A stretch of DNA of 64,000 nucleotides from positions 1 to 64,000 of the forward strand of contig CAYFOK010000006.1 in the NCBI GenBank assembly GCA_964344685.1, read 5' to 3'. The first letter of the stretch is position 1. Each line of letters starts with the position of its first letter. Below the pieces are notes generated by a model, which was not told where the DNA came from, did not search any database, and saw nothing but the letters and a program-made list of their open reading frames with translations. Made by a program: the position numbers and the translations under genes. Of this stretch, positions 1-9,255 are shown in pieces. This stretch comes from Scalindua sp964344685. GTDB taxonomy: Bacteria; Planctomycetota; Brocadiia; Brocadiales; Scalinduaceae.

Positions 1-29
1 AGTGACCCCTTGCTTGTCGAGTAAGAGGT

Positions 30-160
30 CAAGTCAAATTATACCCATCAATTGGATAGAATCGTTGGTTTAAGAATGCGTTAGATGTAAGTGTTACACA
101 TCCAACCGTGCGGGAACAAAGGTGGAACTTTTGGAAAGAGCATTTGTTTATAGTGTAAGT
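30..160 (+). pseudogene. Decayed transposase helix-turn-helix remnant
   Basis: Reading the frame that passes through about positions 90-160 gives a stretch containing ALDVSVTHPTVREQRWNFW, which resembles the recognition helix and following WRKRW-type segment of IS630-like transposases. The upstream part of the similarity lies in another frame and the reading soon hits a stop, so nothing intact remains. No terminal repeats were recognised. The rest of positions 1-386 holds no gene I can support. The match is short and was made by eye; it may be chance. Confidence 0.3.
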
Positions 161-386
161 ATTGAGAAATGATGGTGTTATGGCTGTGGGCATAGATGAA
201 ATAATATGGAATTATGGGTAAAAATGTTATTTCTCAGGGAGGTTTCGTCTTAAATTGTTATTTTTGTTACTTTATTGCCTTGTTTTTTTATTTTTTACAT
301 ACAGGTACAGATTCCTTCAATGAATATTATCTTCATCTTTTGCAATAAAAGAATGAAAAACTTCTGTGGAAAGATTGAGTCTTGCT

Positions 387-938
387 TTAATAAATTGTTT
401 TTAAACAATCAGGACAATAGCCGTGCGAAACGTCGACATTGGCCTTTTCACTCAAATAGTCTTCCATTGCCTTCCATTTTCCGGTACCGTGTTCTTTGTG
501 TGCATCATCACGTATCTTCTTACACACACAACAAACAGGCAATATCGTCTCATAAAGTTTGATTTTTCTTTGAAGTTCTAGTTTTTCAATGCAATTGAGT
601 ATTCTAAAATGCACTCTTTCTAAATCTATAGGTTTAACAATGTAATCAGATGCATTTAGTCTGATAGCATCTATAGCAGATGCGAAGTCACCATAAGCAG
701 TACAAATAATAACCATAGTTGCAGGATTTATTTCCTTGGTTTTCTTTAAGACTTCAATACCATTCATGTCAGGTAACTTTAGGTCAAGGAGCATAATGTC
801 AGGTTCTCTATCCTTTACCATTTCTAACGCGTGAGTACCACTATTAGATATAATAATAGCGTGACCCTTGCTTTCTAAAAACCTCTTTAAAAGACTACAT
901 GTCTTTACCTCATCATCTACAACTAATATCTTGTTCAT
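387..938 (-). CDS. Response regulator: receiver domain plus C-terminal CxxC..CxxC domain
   Basis: A receiver domain fills residues 1-120, with the acidic pair DD at 8-9, phospho-acceptor D52 (MLLDLKLP), T80 and K102 (VKPID). A C-terminal tail holds a LPVCCVCKKIRDD motif (C136, C139), a conserved W and a final CPDC pair (C175, C178). This tail resembles the small Cys-rich module often found at the end of stand-alone regulators and sensor kinases; it may bind zinc or another metal. There is no DNA-binding domain. The start at MNKILVVDD is preferred over an upstream ATG because AAGGA lies eight bases before it. The gene follows the histidine kinase and the DUF3365 gene on the same strand and is probably its phosphotransfer partner. 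Confidence 0.88.
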   Translation of the reverse strand: MNKILVVDDEVKTCSLLKRFLESKGHAIIISNSGTHALEMVKDREPDIMLLDLKLPDMNGIEVLKKTKEINPATMVIICTAYGDFASAIDAIRLNASDYIVKPIDLERVHFRILNCIEKLELQRKIKLYETILPVCCVCKKIRDDAHKEHGTGKWKAMEDYLSEKANVDVSHGYCPDCLKTIY

Positions 939-1159
939 GCCATACATCCTTAATGATTAAATGTCATGGAGATGCCTACTGGTGAATCTACATATAGGTA
1001 TGGCCTACTTCATTAATGCTTATGGCCAGGTAAACTAGATTGACTCGCTAAAGTATAGAGCTGATATTCTATTGAATATTGTATATCATTGTTGGCCTAT
1101 TATTGAATTTTCATGTTTTCCGGCCTCATGCATCTTCCTAGATCTTCAATATCCAATCA

Positions 1160-4100
1160 TCACGTCATCACCGGCAAGTCAATTATAAAAGTTGTGCCTT
1201 TTCCTATTTCACTCTTCACAGAAAGAATTCCACCGTGATTCTCTATAATATGATATGACTCACTTAGACCTAGACCGGTCCCTTTCCCTTCTTCCTTGGT
1301 AGTAAAGAAGGGTTCAAATATATTTTCAATAACCTCTTCCTCAATCCCGTTACCTGTATCTATAAATTGTATTCTTGTAAAAGGTCTTTCTTCTTTCTTT
1401 AAGCTCTGTGTCTCAACTATTATGTTTCCGCCATCCGGCATGGCATCTCTCGCATTTGTTATCAAATTTAGAAATACCTGTCTTAATTCACCGCTGTTTG
1501 CTGTAACATGCGGTAGATTAACATCAAATTTTCTAATAATTTTTATACTTCTCAACTTCAGTTCAGGCTCAACGATAGAAATTACCCTTTCTAATATATC
1601 ATTTATTTCTGTCTCTTCAGCCTTAGAATTTTCCTTCCTTGAAAACCTCAACAAACTGTCAGAAATCTTTACAATACGTGCAATCTCCTCTTGTATTGAT
1701 TTCAGGTCTTCTTCTGCCTTTGATCCTTTCTCTGCCTCAATCAACAATAACTGGATATGGGAAGAGATGATATTTAATGGATTTAATACCTCGTGAAACA
1801 CTCCTGCTGTTAAACGCCCAAGAGATGCCATCTTATATGATGTCCTTAATTGATCCTCAAATGCTCTTTGTTCAGTAACGTCTCTTACAACTTGTACAAC
1901 ATTTATAATTCTTCCTTTCTCATCAAATCTGGGAAACGCGGTTATAAAAAGTAACCTGTTTAAATTTATACTGTAAATCTCAGCATACTGAACTTTTTTA
2001 CTTTCAACACAATTAACTACCGGGCATTCATCTACCGGTATTCCCGTCCCATAAAATATCTCATAAGAATACTTACCTGTTATATTATCCATTTCCATGT
2101 CAACAAGATTAGTGGTTCCATTGTTTGCCCTTATAATACGAAAATCTTTATCAACAATACAAATGGAATCGGAAATAGTATTAAATGTATCTTCCCATTC
2201 TTCTTTATTTCTTCGGATCTTATTGAAAAGCATGCAATTATCAATTGCAATACCAATCTGACTGCCAAATACGGTTAAGAACTGGATATCTTCTTCTGCG
2301 AAATGGTGATGTTTCATTGTTAATAGGAAAAGGGTCCCGATTACTTTCTCCTGTGATATTAGGGGAGTTACTGCTATTGATAATATACCATCTTTTCCTT
2401 TTATGACACTAGACAGGTATTTATCACTTTTAATATTTTCTATAATAACTGCTTCATGCGTCTTTGCTACACTATTGTAAAATCTATCACCTATGGCATA
2501 CTTTTCCAGGATTTCAGTTGCCCTTTTTGAAAAGCCTTTACAATCCATCAATCTTAGTTGCCCGCTTTGTTCATCTATCATATATATTCCTGATACTTCA
2601 ACTTCAAATATCTCCAGTATTTTATTCAAAACGTTATCTAACGTTCTTTCAAAACCAAGCGAATGAGGGAAAATATCACCAACGTCATTGATGATTGATA
2701 ATTCCCTATTCTTCCTTAACAGTATTTTATTTGTGTTAGTCAGCTCCATTTCAGCCTGCTTGCGTGCTGTAATGTCTTCCTTTACAGCAAGAAAATGTGT
2801 AATCTCCCCTTCCTTGTTTGTTATCGATGAAATGGAAGCACTCTCCCAATATAATTCTCCGTTTTTCTTCTTATTATGAAATTCACCCTGCCACGTGCCA
2901 CCGGATTTAATAGTTTTCCATAATTCTCTATATTCTTCGGCAGTTTTCTCACCTGATTTTAAGATGCTCGGATTACACCCGATGACTTCTTCAGGAGTGT
3001 ATCCAGTCAATTGTGTAAACTTCGGATTGACATACTCTATGTTACCTTCCGTGTCTGTAATGGTAACAGTGGCAGGACTTTGTTCTATAGCACTCGATAG
3101 CTTAGTGATCACTTCTTCCGCCTTTTTTCGCTCAGTAATATCCCTCATGACTTGAACAATACCAATAAAATCATCTTCTAAATTAAAACGCGGAAAAGTT
3201 TTAATATTATAGAAACCTCCCATATTCGGTACTTCTACTTCTCTTGTAACAGACTTTAAGCTTTTGTTAGTTTCTATGACTGGACATATATGTGAGTATT
3301 TACTATAATTCTGGTTGAAGACCTCATTACACTGTTTCCCGACTATCTCTTCAGATTTGATATTCAGTTTGTTTAGCAGCACATTGTTACACCTGATTAA
3401 TTTGTAGTCTTTATCGTAAATTATGATTATGTCTGTTACTGCATTAAACGTTGATTCCCAGTCTTCCCTTGCTTCATTATTTTTTCCTATTAATTCAGTC
3501 AAGTTTAAACGCATTTTCTCAAACGACCTGGCCAGAGAACCCACTTCATCTTTACTGGCAACCGTGATTTGTTCAGCCAACTCTCCTTTTGCTATATTCT
3601 GAGAATATCTAGCCAATTTTTTTATAGGCCTGGTTATTCCCCTGGATAGAACGATTGAAACTGCAACTATAACAATAATACCCACAATTCCTAAAATGGC
3701 AGTACTGTTTCTCAAAAACACAAGCGGAGCAAAGGCTTCAACGGCATCCTTTTCTGCTAACAAAATCCAACCTGATTTTTCAAAATACCGTGAAGCACCA
3801 AGTACTGATTTACCCCTATAACCGGAGTATATACCAACCATCCCTATTTTATTCTCGTTGGCAACCTGAACACCTACTGTATCAACAACTTGTTTAAATA
3901 CAGCGTCTTTTATAAATCTTGATCCCGTAACCATTAATTTATCACGATTGACAATATACAATTCACCTGTCTCACCCAACGCTTCCGGACGTTTCACTTT
4001 TTTTGATCCGTCTGATCTTTCATTATAAGTAACCTTTCCCATATAATCGCTACTGTATCTATTAACTATTATGCCTATTGGCTCCCTATTCAAATTACTT

Positions 4101-4282
4101 AAAAGCAATGCTCCTATCTCAAAGATACCACTTTTCCTCAACCCTTGAGGGCAGCGTAATTCACTTGTCCAGGTGCCATTTTCTATCGTTTTTGTAAAAT
4201 ATGCCTCACCTGATACATTCCTTCCTATCTGACCAATCTCTGTTGAACTGATCACATTACCATCAAGATTAACAACAAACAC
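1160..4282 (-). CDS. Multi-sensor histidine kinase, 3' part (HAMP-PAS-PAS-GAF-PAS-HisKA-HATPase)
   Basis: This is the main part of a membrane histidine kinase whose 5' end lies in the next frame (4333-5070). As numbered from the GTG at 4282: end of a dCache-like sensor (to about 185), a transmembrane helix (194-213), HAMP (213-262), two PAS domains (about 275-510), GAF (about 540-690), a third PAS (about 700-815), HisKA with the phospho-accepting His in VFHEVLNPLN, and a complete HATPase with DTGNGI and GKGTGLGL boxes. Coding similarity continues upstream of 4282 without a stop (DEKAFYYTDLLTTHLHTNK), so the GTG is not a real start. The true gene spans 1160-5070 (about 1,300 aa) and is broken by a one-base shift in an A-run near 4359-4362. 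Its likely partners are the flanking DUF3365 protein and the response regulator at 387-938. Confidence 0.85.
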   Translation of the reverse strand: MFVVNLDGNVISSTEIGQIGRNVSGEAYFTKTIENGTWTSELRCPQGLRKSGIFEIGALLLSNLNREPIGIIVNRYSSDYMGKVTYNERSDGSKKVKRPEALGETGELYIVNRDKLMVTGSRFIKDAVFKQVVDTVGVQVANENKIGMVGIYSGYRGKSVLGASRYFEKSGWILLAEKDAVEAFAPLVFLRNSTAILGIVGIIVIVAVSIVLSRGITRPIKKLARYSQNIAKGELAEQITVASKDEVGSLARSFEKMRLNLTELIGKNNEAREDWESTFNAVTDIIIIYDKDYKLIRCNNVLLNKLNIKSEEIVGKQCNEVFNQNYSKYSHICPVIETNKSLKSVTREVEVPNMGGFYNIKTFPRFNLEDDFIGIVQVMRDITERKKAEEVITKLSSAIEQSPATVTITDTEGNIEYVNPKFTQLTGYTPEEVIGCNPSILKSGEKTAEEYRELWKTIKSGGTWQGEFHNKKKNGELYWESASISSITNKEGEITHFLAVKEDITARKQAEMELTNTNKILLRKNRELSIINDVGDIFPHSLGFERTLDNVLNKILEIFEVEVSGIYMIDEQSGQLRLMDCKGFSKRATEILEKYAIGDRFYNSVAKTHEAVIIENIKSDKYLSSVIKGKDGILSIAVTPLISQEKVIGTLFLLTMKHHHFAEEDIQFLTVFGSQIGIAIDNCMLFNKIRRNKEEWEDTFNTISDSICIVDKDFRIIRANNGTTNLVDMEMDNITGKYSYEIFYGTGIPVDECPVVNCVESKKVQYAEIYSINLNRLLFITAFPRFDEKGRIINVVQVVRDVTEQRAFEDQLRTSYKMASLGRLTAGVFHEVLNPLNIISSHIQLLLIEAEKGSKAEEDLKSIQEEIARIVKISDSLLRFSRKENSKAEETEINDILERVISIVEPELKLRSIKIIRKFDVNLPHVTANSGELRQVFLNLITNARDAMPDGGNIIVETQSLKKEERPFTRIQFIDTGNGIEEEVIENIFEPFFTTKEEGKGTGLGLSESYHIIENHGGILSVKSEIGKGTTFIIDLPVMT

Positions 4283-4332
4283 TGAAAGAATATCAGGGTC
4301 AAGGGGTTGTTTATTTGTATGTAGGTGAGTAG

Positions 4333-5070
4333 TTAAGAGGTCAGTATAATAAAACGCCTTTTCATCTCTTCTGTGTAATCTCTGATAAAGCCATCAGAAC
4401 CAAAGTCTACTATACGGGCTTTATTTACAGCTACTAATTCCGAATTATCCTTTATAATATCTTGTATAGTCGGTTTACCATCTTGACTCCTGTCACCGCG
4501 CTGTTCAATCTTTATTCGATTGACTATGAACCCAATAGGTTCACGGCCAATCCTACTTAAGAGTATAGTGGAGAAGTCAATTAAAAACACCTTTAAGTAA
4601 GTGTCATAATATGGGTCATCAACAAGTACATTTGAAGATATTCTTTCCGTAAGAAACCTTTCGGAAGAGACAACGTTACCTATACTGTCCTCGTCGGTGG
4701 ATGCAACTACCTTGTCTTCAAAATTAACAATATATATCTCATGTATATTCTGATCCAGGTGCTTTTTATTTGTTATAAGGTGATTATTTAAGACGGATGT
4801 ATAATACTCTACCCTGCTCTCGCCTCCAGTAATTTCTTCTGTAGTATCTCTTATAAAACCATCAGAACTAAAATCCAAAACCCTTGCACTTTTTGATTCC
4901 AGGAAGGTGCGTAAATGTTCTTGCAACGCAACGACTTCTGTTTCTAACTCGATGAAAATATTATTTTCTAGCGCTTTTCGAGTATAGTAATAACAAAACG
5001 CAACCGCAATTGTTGCTATTAAGATGGAAGGAATTATAAACCAGATTAATATTTTTTTTTGTATACCCAT
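4333..5070 (-). CDS. Multi-sensor histidine kinase, 5' part (TM1 and duplicated periplasmic sensor), frameshifted
   Basis: This holds an N-terminal transmembrane helix (about 9-30) followed by a periplasmic sensor. The sensor has an internal duplication. The run DFSSDGFIRDTTEE..YYTSVLNNHL..HEIYIVNFEDKVVAST recurs as DFGSDGFIRDYTEE here, and continues as YYTDLLTTHL..LSVFVVNLDGNVISST in the frame of the 3' part. The reading frame therefore breaks right after DYTEEM, at the four-A run complementary to 4359-4362; one extra A would join it to the kinase. The last nine residues (KRRFIILTS) are out-of-frame. This is a single gene split by a frameshift, either a real mutation or a sequencing error. 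It lies 17 bp downstream of the DUF3365 gene and is probably co-transcribed. Confidence 0.82.
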   Translation of the reverse strand: MGIQKKILIWFIIPSILIATIAVAFCYYYTRKALENNIFIELETEVVALQEHLRTFLESKSARVLDFSSDGFIRDTTEEITGGESRVEYYTSVLNNHLITNKKHLDQNIHEIYIVNFEDKVVASTDEDSIGNVVSSERFLTERISSNVLVDDPYYDTYLKVFLIDFSTILLSRIGREPIGFIVNRIKIEQRGDRSQDGKPTIQDIIKDNSELVAVNKARIVDFGSDGFIRDYTEEMKRRFIILTS

Positions 5071-5087
5071 AAAATATAGTTTCTTTA

Positions 5088-5855
5088 TCAGTGTTCTTCA
5101 GAAGAATAAGGAATAATTACGCTTATAGCTCCTCGAAGTTCACCTAGTCTGTATCCCTCTTTAGTTCTACCTGTTATGTCTTTATCTCCTTTTGGATCTC
5201 CGTGGCATTGCAGACATTCTTGTTCTATGGGAAGAGGCAGCATATAACGATAGACCTTTGATCCATCAGAATAAATAATGCTCTCCCCTTTTCCCTTGTC
5301 CTTCGGATAGTCAGGTTCTTCAAATATTGTAAGGATTCTTGACTCAAAGTCGTCTGGACGATTAGCTGGATTTCTGTATTTAATACTGGTCTGCTTGAGG
5401 TAATAGCCTGCACCCAATGCCTTGTTATAAATATAACTAGTCCGTCTGCCCACCACAGCAGGGATAATACCTTTAAATCCCAAGCCTCTTATATTTATTA
5501 CTTTCTGACTATCATCTAATATCTTTTTCGTGGAAGCAAGTAAGGTACCTAGAACTTTTTTTACAGGATCTGTGGAAGTGGCATCACTAACATAAACCTC
5601 TATGCCTGTTAAATTCTTAAAATGCTCCTTGGCCTTGCTTATGTATAAATCTCCAGTGAATCCTTTATCACCTTTTTCTGGGTCGTTAATCAACTCTTGA
5701 TTCTGGGCAATAACGGCCCTGCAGGAAACCAGTAACTTTGCAATCAGCTCTGCCCGTCTTTCTAATTCTATTTCGTCTACAGCGTATACCTGGACATCTG
5801 TTATAAAAACGAAAAACACTAAAAACAATCCAAAAAACACTGATTTTATCATCAT
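5088..5855 (-). CDS. DUF3365 (Tll0287-like) haem-binding sensor protein, exported
   Basis: A 255-residue protein with an N-terminal hydrophobic segment (SVFFGLFLVFFVFITDVQVYA) that may be a signal peptide or anchor. The body matches the DUF3365/Tll0287-like pattern, ending with a c-type haem site CLQCH (C214, C217, H218) followed by a GELRGAISVIIP strand. Such domains act as redox or gas sensors, usually joined to kinases or chemoreceptors. Here the domain is separate and directly precedes a histidine kinase gene on the same strand, so I infer a sensory partnership. The start at the MMIKSVFF methionine is chosen because AAGGA precedes it and it opens the signal sequence; a longer 266-residue reading lacks that support. 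Confidence 0.82.
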   Translation of the reverse strand: MMIKSVFFGLFLVFFVFITDVQVYAVDEIELERRAELIAKLLVSCRAVIAQNQELINDPEKGDKGFTGDLYISKAKEHFKNLTGIEVYVSDATSTDPVKKVLGTLLASTKKILDDSQKVINIRGLGFKGIIPAVVGRRTSYIYNKALGAGYYLKQTSIKYRNPANRPDDFESRILTIFEEPDYPKDKGKGESIIYSDGSKVYRYMLPLPIEQECLQCHGDPKGDKDITGRTKEGYRLGELRGAISVIIPYSSEEH

Positions 5856-5893
5856 GTTAATCCTTTTATCTGCACTCTGTACTACCAATTGGA

Positions 5894-6316
5894 TTGGGCA
5901 GATTAAAAATTGTTTCGGAACCTCATGATATTATTAATGAACTCAGACGTGTATGTGTCCATGAAAAAACATCCAATGTAAAAAAGCCTAAAAGAAGAAT
6001 GAAAATGTATATATATAAACCCGAAAAATTTTGTTTTGAATTAACAGAGCATAATTTAAAAGATTCTGCTAAATCTAAAATATATGTATTTTGTGTGAAC
6101 GCTAAAATCGTTTAAATGAAAAGGTGAATGTATGTTGCTTTTTGCAAGTGGGTTTGTTATGTAAGACAGAAAGAATTGAAATATTTACCCTTGCTTCTTC
6201 CTCCATTATAAAAATGTTGGATAACAATGGATTATCTAGAAACAATTCAAAAGATGAATATCTTGAGTAAATGGTTAGCTTTTATCATTGCAAAGTTTAT
6301 TTATACATTATATTTT
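5894..6316. other. Intergenic stretch, no convincing gene
   Basis: About 420 bp lie between the divergent DUF3365 gene and the broken 3' end of the ComM-like gene. A 73-codon TTG-initiated reading (5894-6115, plus) has no recognisable domain and a poor start context. I looked on the minus strand for the missing ComM C-terminus and found none. This may be the scar of the rearrangement that cut the ComM gene. Confidence 0.4.
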
Positions 6317-7585
6317 TTAATAGTCAACCACAAAAATACTTGTTACGCAATTATAAACAAGGTTTACAACATTGTTCAGCTCTTTATACTGAACATTTGG
6401 AACCTCAACATGGATATCAATCCTGTCAAGCAGTGGGCCGGAAATCCGGGAAATGTAATTTTGAATCTGACGAGGCGTACAGTGACACTCTTTTTTCGGA
6501 TCAGTGTAATAACCACACGGACAGGGGTTCATAGCCCCAACCAGCATTATCTCAGCCGGGAACATCACTGAGCTCATTGCCCTTGAAATTGTAATCTCAT
6601 CCGTCTCTAATGGCTGCCTCAGCACTTCCAGCGTCTTCCTGTTATATTCAGGCAGTTCATCAAGAAAGAGAACTCCATGATGTGCGAGGCTAATCTCACC
6701 AGGACGTGGAAAACTCCCGCCCCCAACCAGCCCCGCTGTACTGACGGTATGATGCGGATTACGAAAAGGTCTGGTAGCTATCAGTGACTTATCTGACCTT
6801 AAAAGTCCTGCTGAACTATATATTGCAGTAGTTTCAATAGCCTCTTCCAGTGTTAACCTGGGCATTATGGTAGGAAGCCTTTGAGTTAACATTGTTTTAC
6901 CTGAACCAGGAGGACCGATCATAAGTATATTATGATTTCCAGCCGCAGCAATAGTAAGTGCACGCTTTACATGCTCCTGCCCCTTAACATCCATAAAATC
7001 TATCTCATAATGAGAAGATTCACTAAATACATCATCAAGGTTTAAGGGAAACGGGGAGACAACTGACTCATTTGTCAGGAAGCGCACCGTATCAGACAGT
7101 GTATTAACTGGAATAATTTCAATATCCTCTACGATAGCCGCTTCTGGCGCATTATCGGCAGGAAGGATTAATCCTTTCAGACCTGCTTCCCTGCACTTTA
7201 TCGCCATAGATAAACAACCATTAACCTTTCTTACGCATCCATCTAACGCAAGCTCGCCTACTATACCGTATTTGTTTATCTTTTCTGTCTCCATCTGGCT
7301 TGAGGCAATCAGCAATCCCATTGCTATGGACAATTCGAAGGAAGGCCCCTCCTTCCTTATATCAGCGGGGGCCAGGTTAATGGTGATATTCTTATTAGGA
7401 AATTTGTATCCGCAGTTCTTGAGCGCAGCTTTTACTCTGTCCCTGCACTCTTTAACTGCAGCATCCGGCAGTCCGATAACTACTGTTGACGGCAGTTGCC
7501 CACTTGCAACATACACCTCTATTTCCAGTACATAGGCATCAATTCCATATACCGCGACACTCTTTACCTTTCCAAGTCCTGCCAT
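6317..7585 (-). CDS. comM: ComM/YifB-family AAA+ ATPase (Mg-chelatase-like), C-terminally truncated
   Basis: The N-terminal lobe (SVAVYGIDAYVLEIEVYVASG, GLPDAAVKECRDRV, INLAPADIRKEG) and the AAA+ module (Walker A GPPGSGKTML, Walker B LFLDELPEY, NPCPCGYY, ISGPLLDRIDIHVEVP) are clear. ComM-type proteins are usually about 500 residues and finish with a helical Mg-chelatase C-terminal domain. Here homology stops after VQYKEL and the frame runs into a short unrelated tail (NNVVNLVYNCVTSIFVVDY). Roughly 80 C-terminal residues, including the sensor-2 region, are missing, so the protein is probably inactive. ComM is a hexameric branch-migration helicase in natural transformation. The ATG at 7585 has GGAAGG five bases upstream; an in-frame GTG two codons earlier overlaps that site. 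It lies 87 bp downstream of trkH. Confidence 0.83.
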   Translation of the reverse strand: MAGLGKVKSVAVYGIDAYVLEIEVYVASGQLPSTVVIGLPDAAVKECRDRVKAALKNCGYKFPNKNITINLAPADIRKEGPSFELSIAMGLLIASSQMETEKINKYGIVGELALDGCVRKVNGCLSMAIKCREAGLKGLILPADNAPEAAIVEDIEIIPVNTLSDTVRFLTNESVVSPFPLNLDDVFSESSHYEIDFMDVKGQEHVKRALTIAAAGNHNILMIGPPGSGKTMLTQRLPTIMPRLTLEEAIETTAIYSSAGLLRSDKSLIATRPFRNPHHTVSTAGLVGGGSFPRPGEISLAHHGVLFLDELPEYNRKTLEVLRQPLETDEITISRAMSSVMFPAEIMLVGAMNPCPCGYYTDPKKECHCTPRQIQNYISRISGPLLDRIDIHVEVPNVQYKELNNVVNLVYNCVTSIFVVDY

Positions 7586-7677
7586 TTTCACCTTCCCTGG
7601 TTATCAGGGTTAGAGAATAAATAACTTTATACCCTCTCAAACCCTTAATTAAATGACTGCTTGTATTTATTGCAAAC

Positions 7678-9162
7678 CTATTTCTTCCATGTTAGCGGCA
7701 AAAAGATAAGTATGACAGTGTATATTTCCAAACGGCCTACCAGCATAGCAAAAATCAATACCCATTTACAGGGGTAAGCAATTCCACTATAGTTTTTAGT
7801 AGCGCCTGCATCGGCCAGGGCAGGGCCAACGTTACTCATCATTGATGCAACCGCACTGAATGATGTAATCAGCTCAGTACCAAAAATGGTCAGAATAAGA
7901 GAAAAGACACCAAATAATCCCAGGTTAATAACAATAAAGCCCAGTGTGTTTGTAATTATATCCTCACTTACCGGTTTACCGCTGTGTTTGACATGCATTA
8001 CAGCTCTTGGCCTCAGCACATGAAAGAGCTCCCTTACTCCACTTTTACAGAGAAGCATTATTCTCGCAACCTTTATACCACCTGCAGTGGAGCCTGCACA
8101 TCCTCCAATAAACATAAGAAGGACAAGTAAGACTCTACAGAAATCAGGCCAGAGATCAAAATCGGCATTGCAATAGCCGGCGCTGGTCATTATAGAGACC
8201 GTTTGAAATGCAGCATATCTCAACGATCCACCAAAACTGTCATATTTATGATCTTTAAAATCTCCATTGTAGAACGAAGAATCAAAGAAAAACAGTGCAA
8301 GCGTTACCAGGCAGATAGCACAAAACACCAGGCTTACAAAAAAGCGAATTTCTGAGTTAGCCAGTACTTTTCTGATTTTCCCTGTAACCAACTGGTAGTA
8401 AAGGATAAAATTGCAGCCTGCAATAAAAACAAAAACCATAATAACTATCTCTATAAACAGGCTATCAAAGGCAGCTATACTCTGATTTTTAGTAGAGAAC
8501 CCTCCTGTAGATATCGTTGTAAAAGCATGGCAAATGGCATCAAAGATATCCATACCGCCAAACCATAAAAGTGGAATTAAAATGGCAGTAAGAGAGATGT
8601 ATATGACCCACAATATTTTTGCCGTCTGAGCAATACGGGGTTTTATCTTGTCCGTCGTAAGATCAGGTGCTTCAGCACTGAACAGCTTATGCCCTCCAAC
8701 GCCAATCGTAGGAAGGATCGCTACAAAGAAAACAACAATACCCATTCCACCAAGCCACTGTGTCATGCTCCTCCAGAACAGAATACCGTGCGGCAATGCC
8801 TCGATGTCGTTGAAAATAGAGGCACCTGTAGTTGTTAGTCCGCTCATTGATTCGAAGTAAGAATCACAAAAGGTATCACAAGTTCCTGAAAACCAATAAG
8901 GCAAGGCACCAAACAGGGCACAGGACATCCACCAGAATGCGACAATAGCCAGACCCTCTCTGATGGTAATATCTTCATTCTTAGGTTTTAAAAAGAACTT
9001 GAGCGCTAAACCTGTCGTCCCTGTCGCAATGAATGAAAAGACAAATGCCCATATCTCTTCCTTGGTTCCATAAAAAAGAGATACTCCATATGGTATGAAT
9101 AATATACCCGAAAGAAGTAAAAAGAGATTGCCCAGGGTGTGCAACACCAAAGGTATGTTCAT
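7678..9162 (-). CDS. trkH: Trk-type potassium uptake membrane protein TrkH
   Basis: A 494-residue polytopic membrane protein with the four K+-filter loops of the Trk/Ktr family in order: GLTTTGAS, TISTGGFS, IMTSAGYC and MMSNVGPAL. The GGCAGSTAGGIK segment typical of TrkH precedes the fourth loop. It imports K+ through the inner membrane and is gated by TrkA, whose gene lies 93 bp upstream on the same strand. Its length matches normal TrkH, and the C-terminal GRLEIYTVILIFLP is canonical. The ribosome-binding site is weak. Confidence 0.95.
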   Translation of the reverse strand: MNIPLVLHTLGNLFLLLSGILFIPYGVSLFYGTKEEIWAFVFSFIATGTTGLALKFFLKPKNEDITIREGLAIVAFWWMSCALFGALPYWFSGTCDTFCDSYFESMSGLTTTGASIFNDIEALPHGILFWRSMTQWLGGMGIVVFFVAILPTIGVGGHKLFSAEAPDLTTDKIKPRIAQTAKILWVIYISLTAILIPLLWFGGMDIFDAICHAFTTISTGGFSTKNQSIAAFDSLFIEIVIMVFVFIAGCNFILYYQLVTGKIRKVLANSEIRFFVSLVFCAICLVTLALFFFDSSFYNGDFKDHKYDSFGGSLRYAAFQTVSIMTSAGYCNADFDLWPDFCRVLLVLLMFIGGCAGSTAGGIKVARIMLLCKSGVRELFHVLRPRAVMHVKHSGKPVSEDIITNTLGFIVINLGLFGVFSLILTIFGTELITSFSAVASMMSNVGPALADAGATKNYSGIAYPCKWVLIFAMLVGRLEIYTVILIFLPLTWKK

Positions 9163-9255
9163 AGTATTAGCTGATTTTAGAATTCACCTTAGTTTCTATT
9201 TTATCAAGAGGGACCAGGCTGATTTGCTAAAATAAAATTTACAGAACAGTGAGCC

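Noticed and set aside
275..562. 95-codon plus-strand reading
   Set aside because: It lies antisense to the response regulator, shows no domain and has no ribosome-binding site.
4355..4363. Programmed -1 frameshift in the histidine kinase
   Set aside because: The A-run lacks a proper slippery heptamer and downstream structure; mutation or sequencing error is simpler.
5894..6115. 73-codon TTG-initiated reading
   Set aside because: No recognisable domain and poor start context; described only as part of the intergenic stretch.
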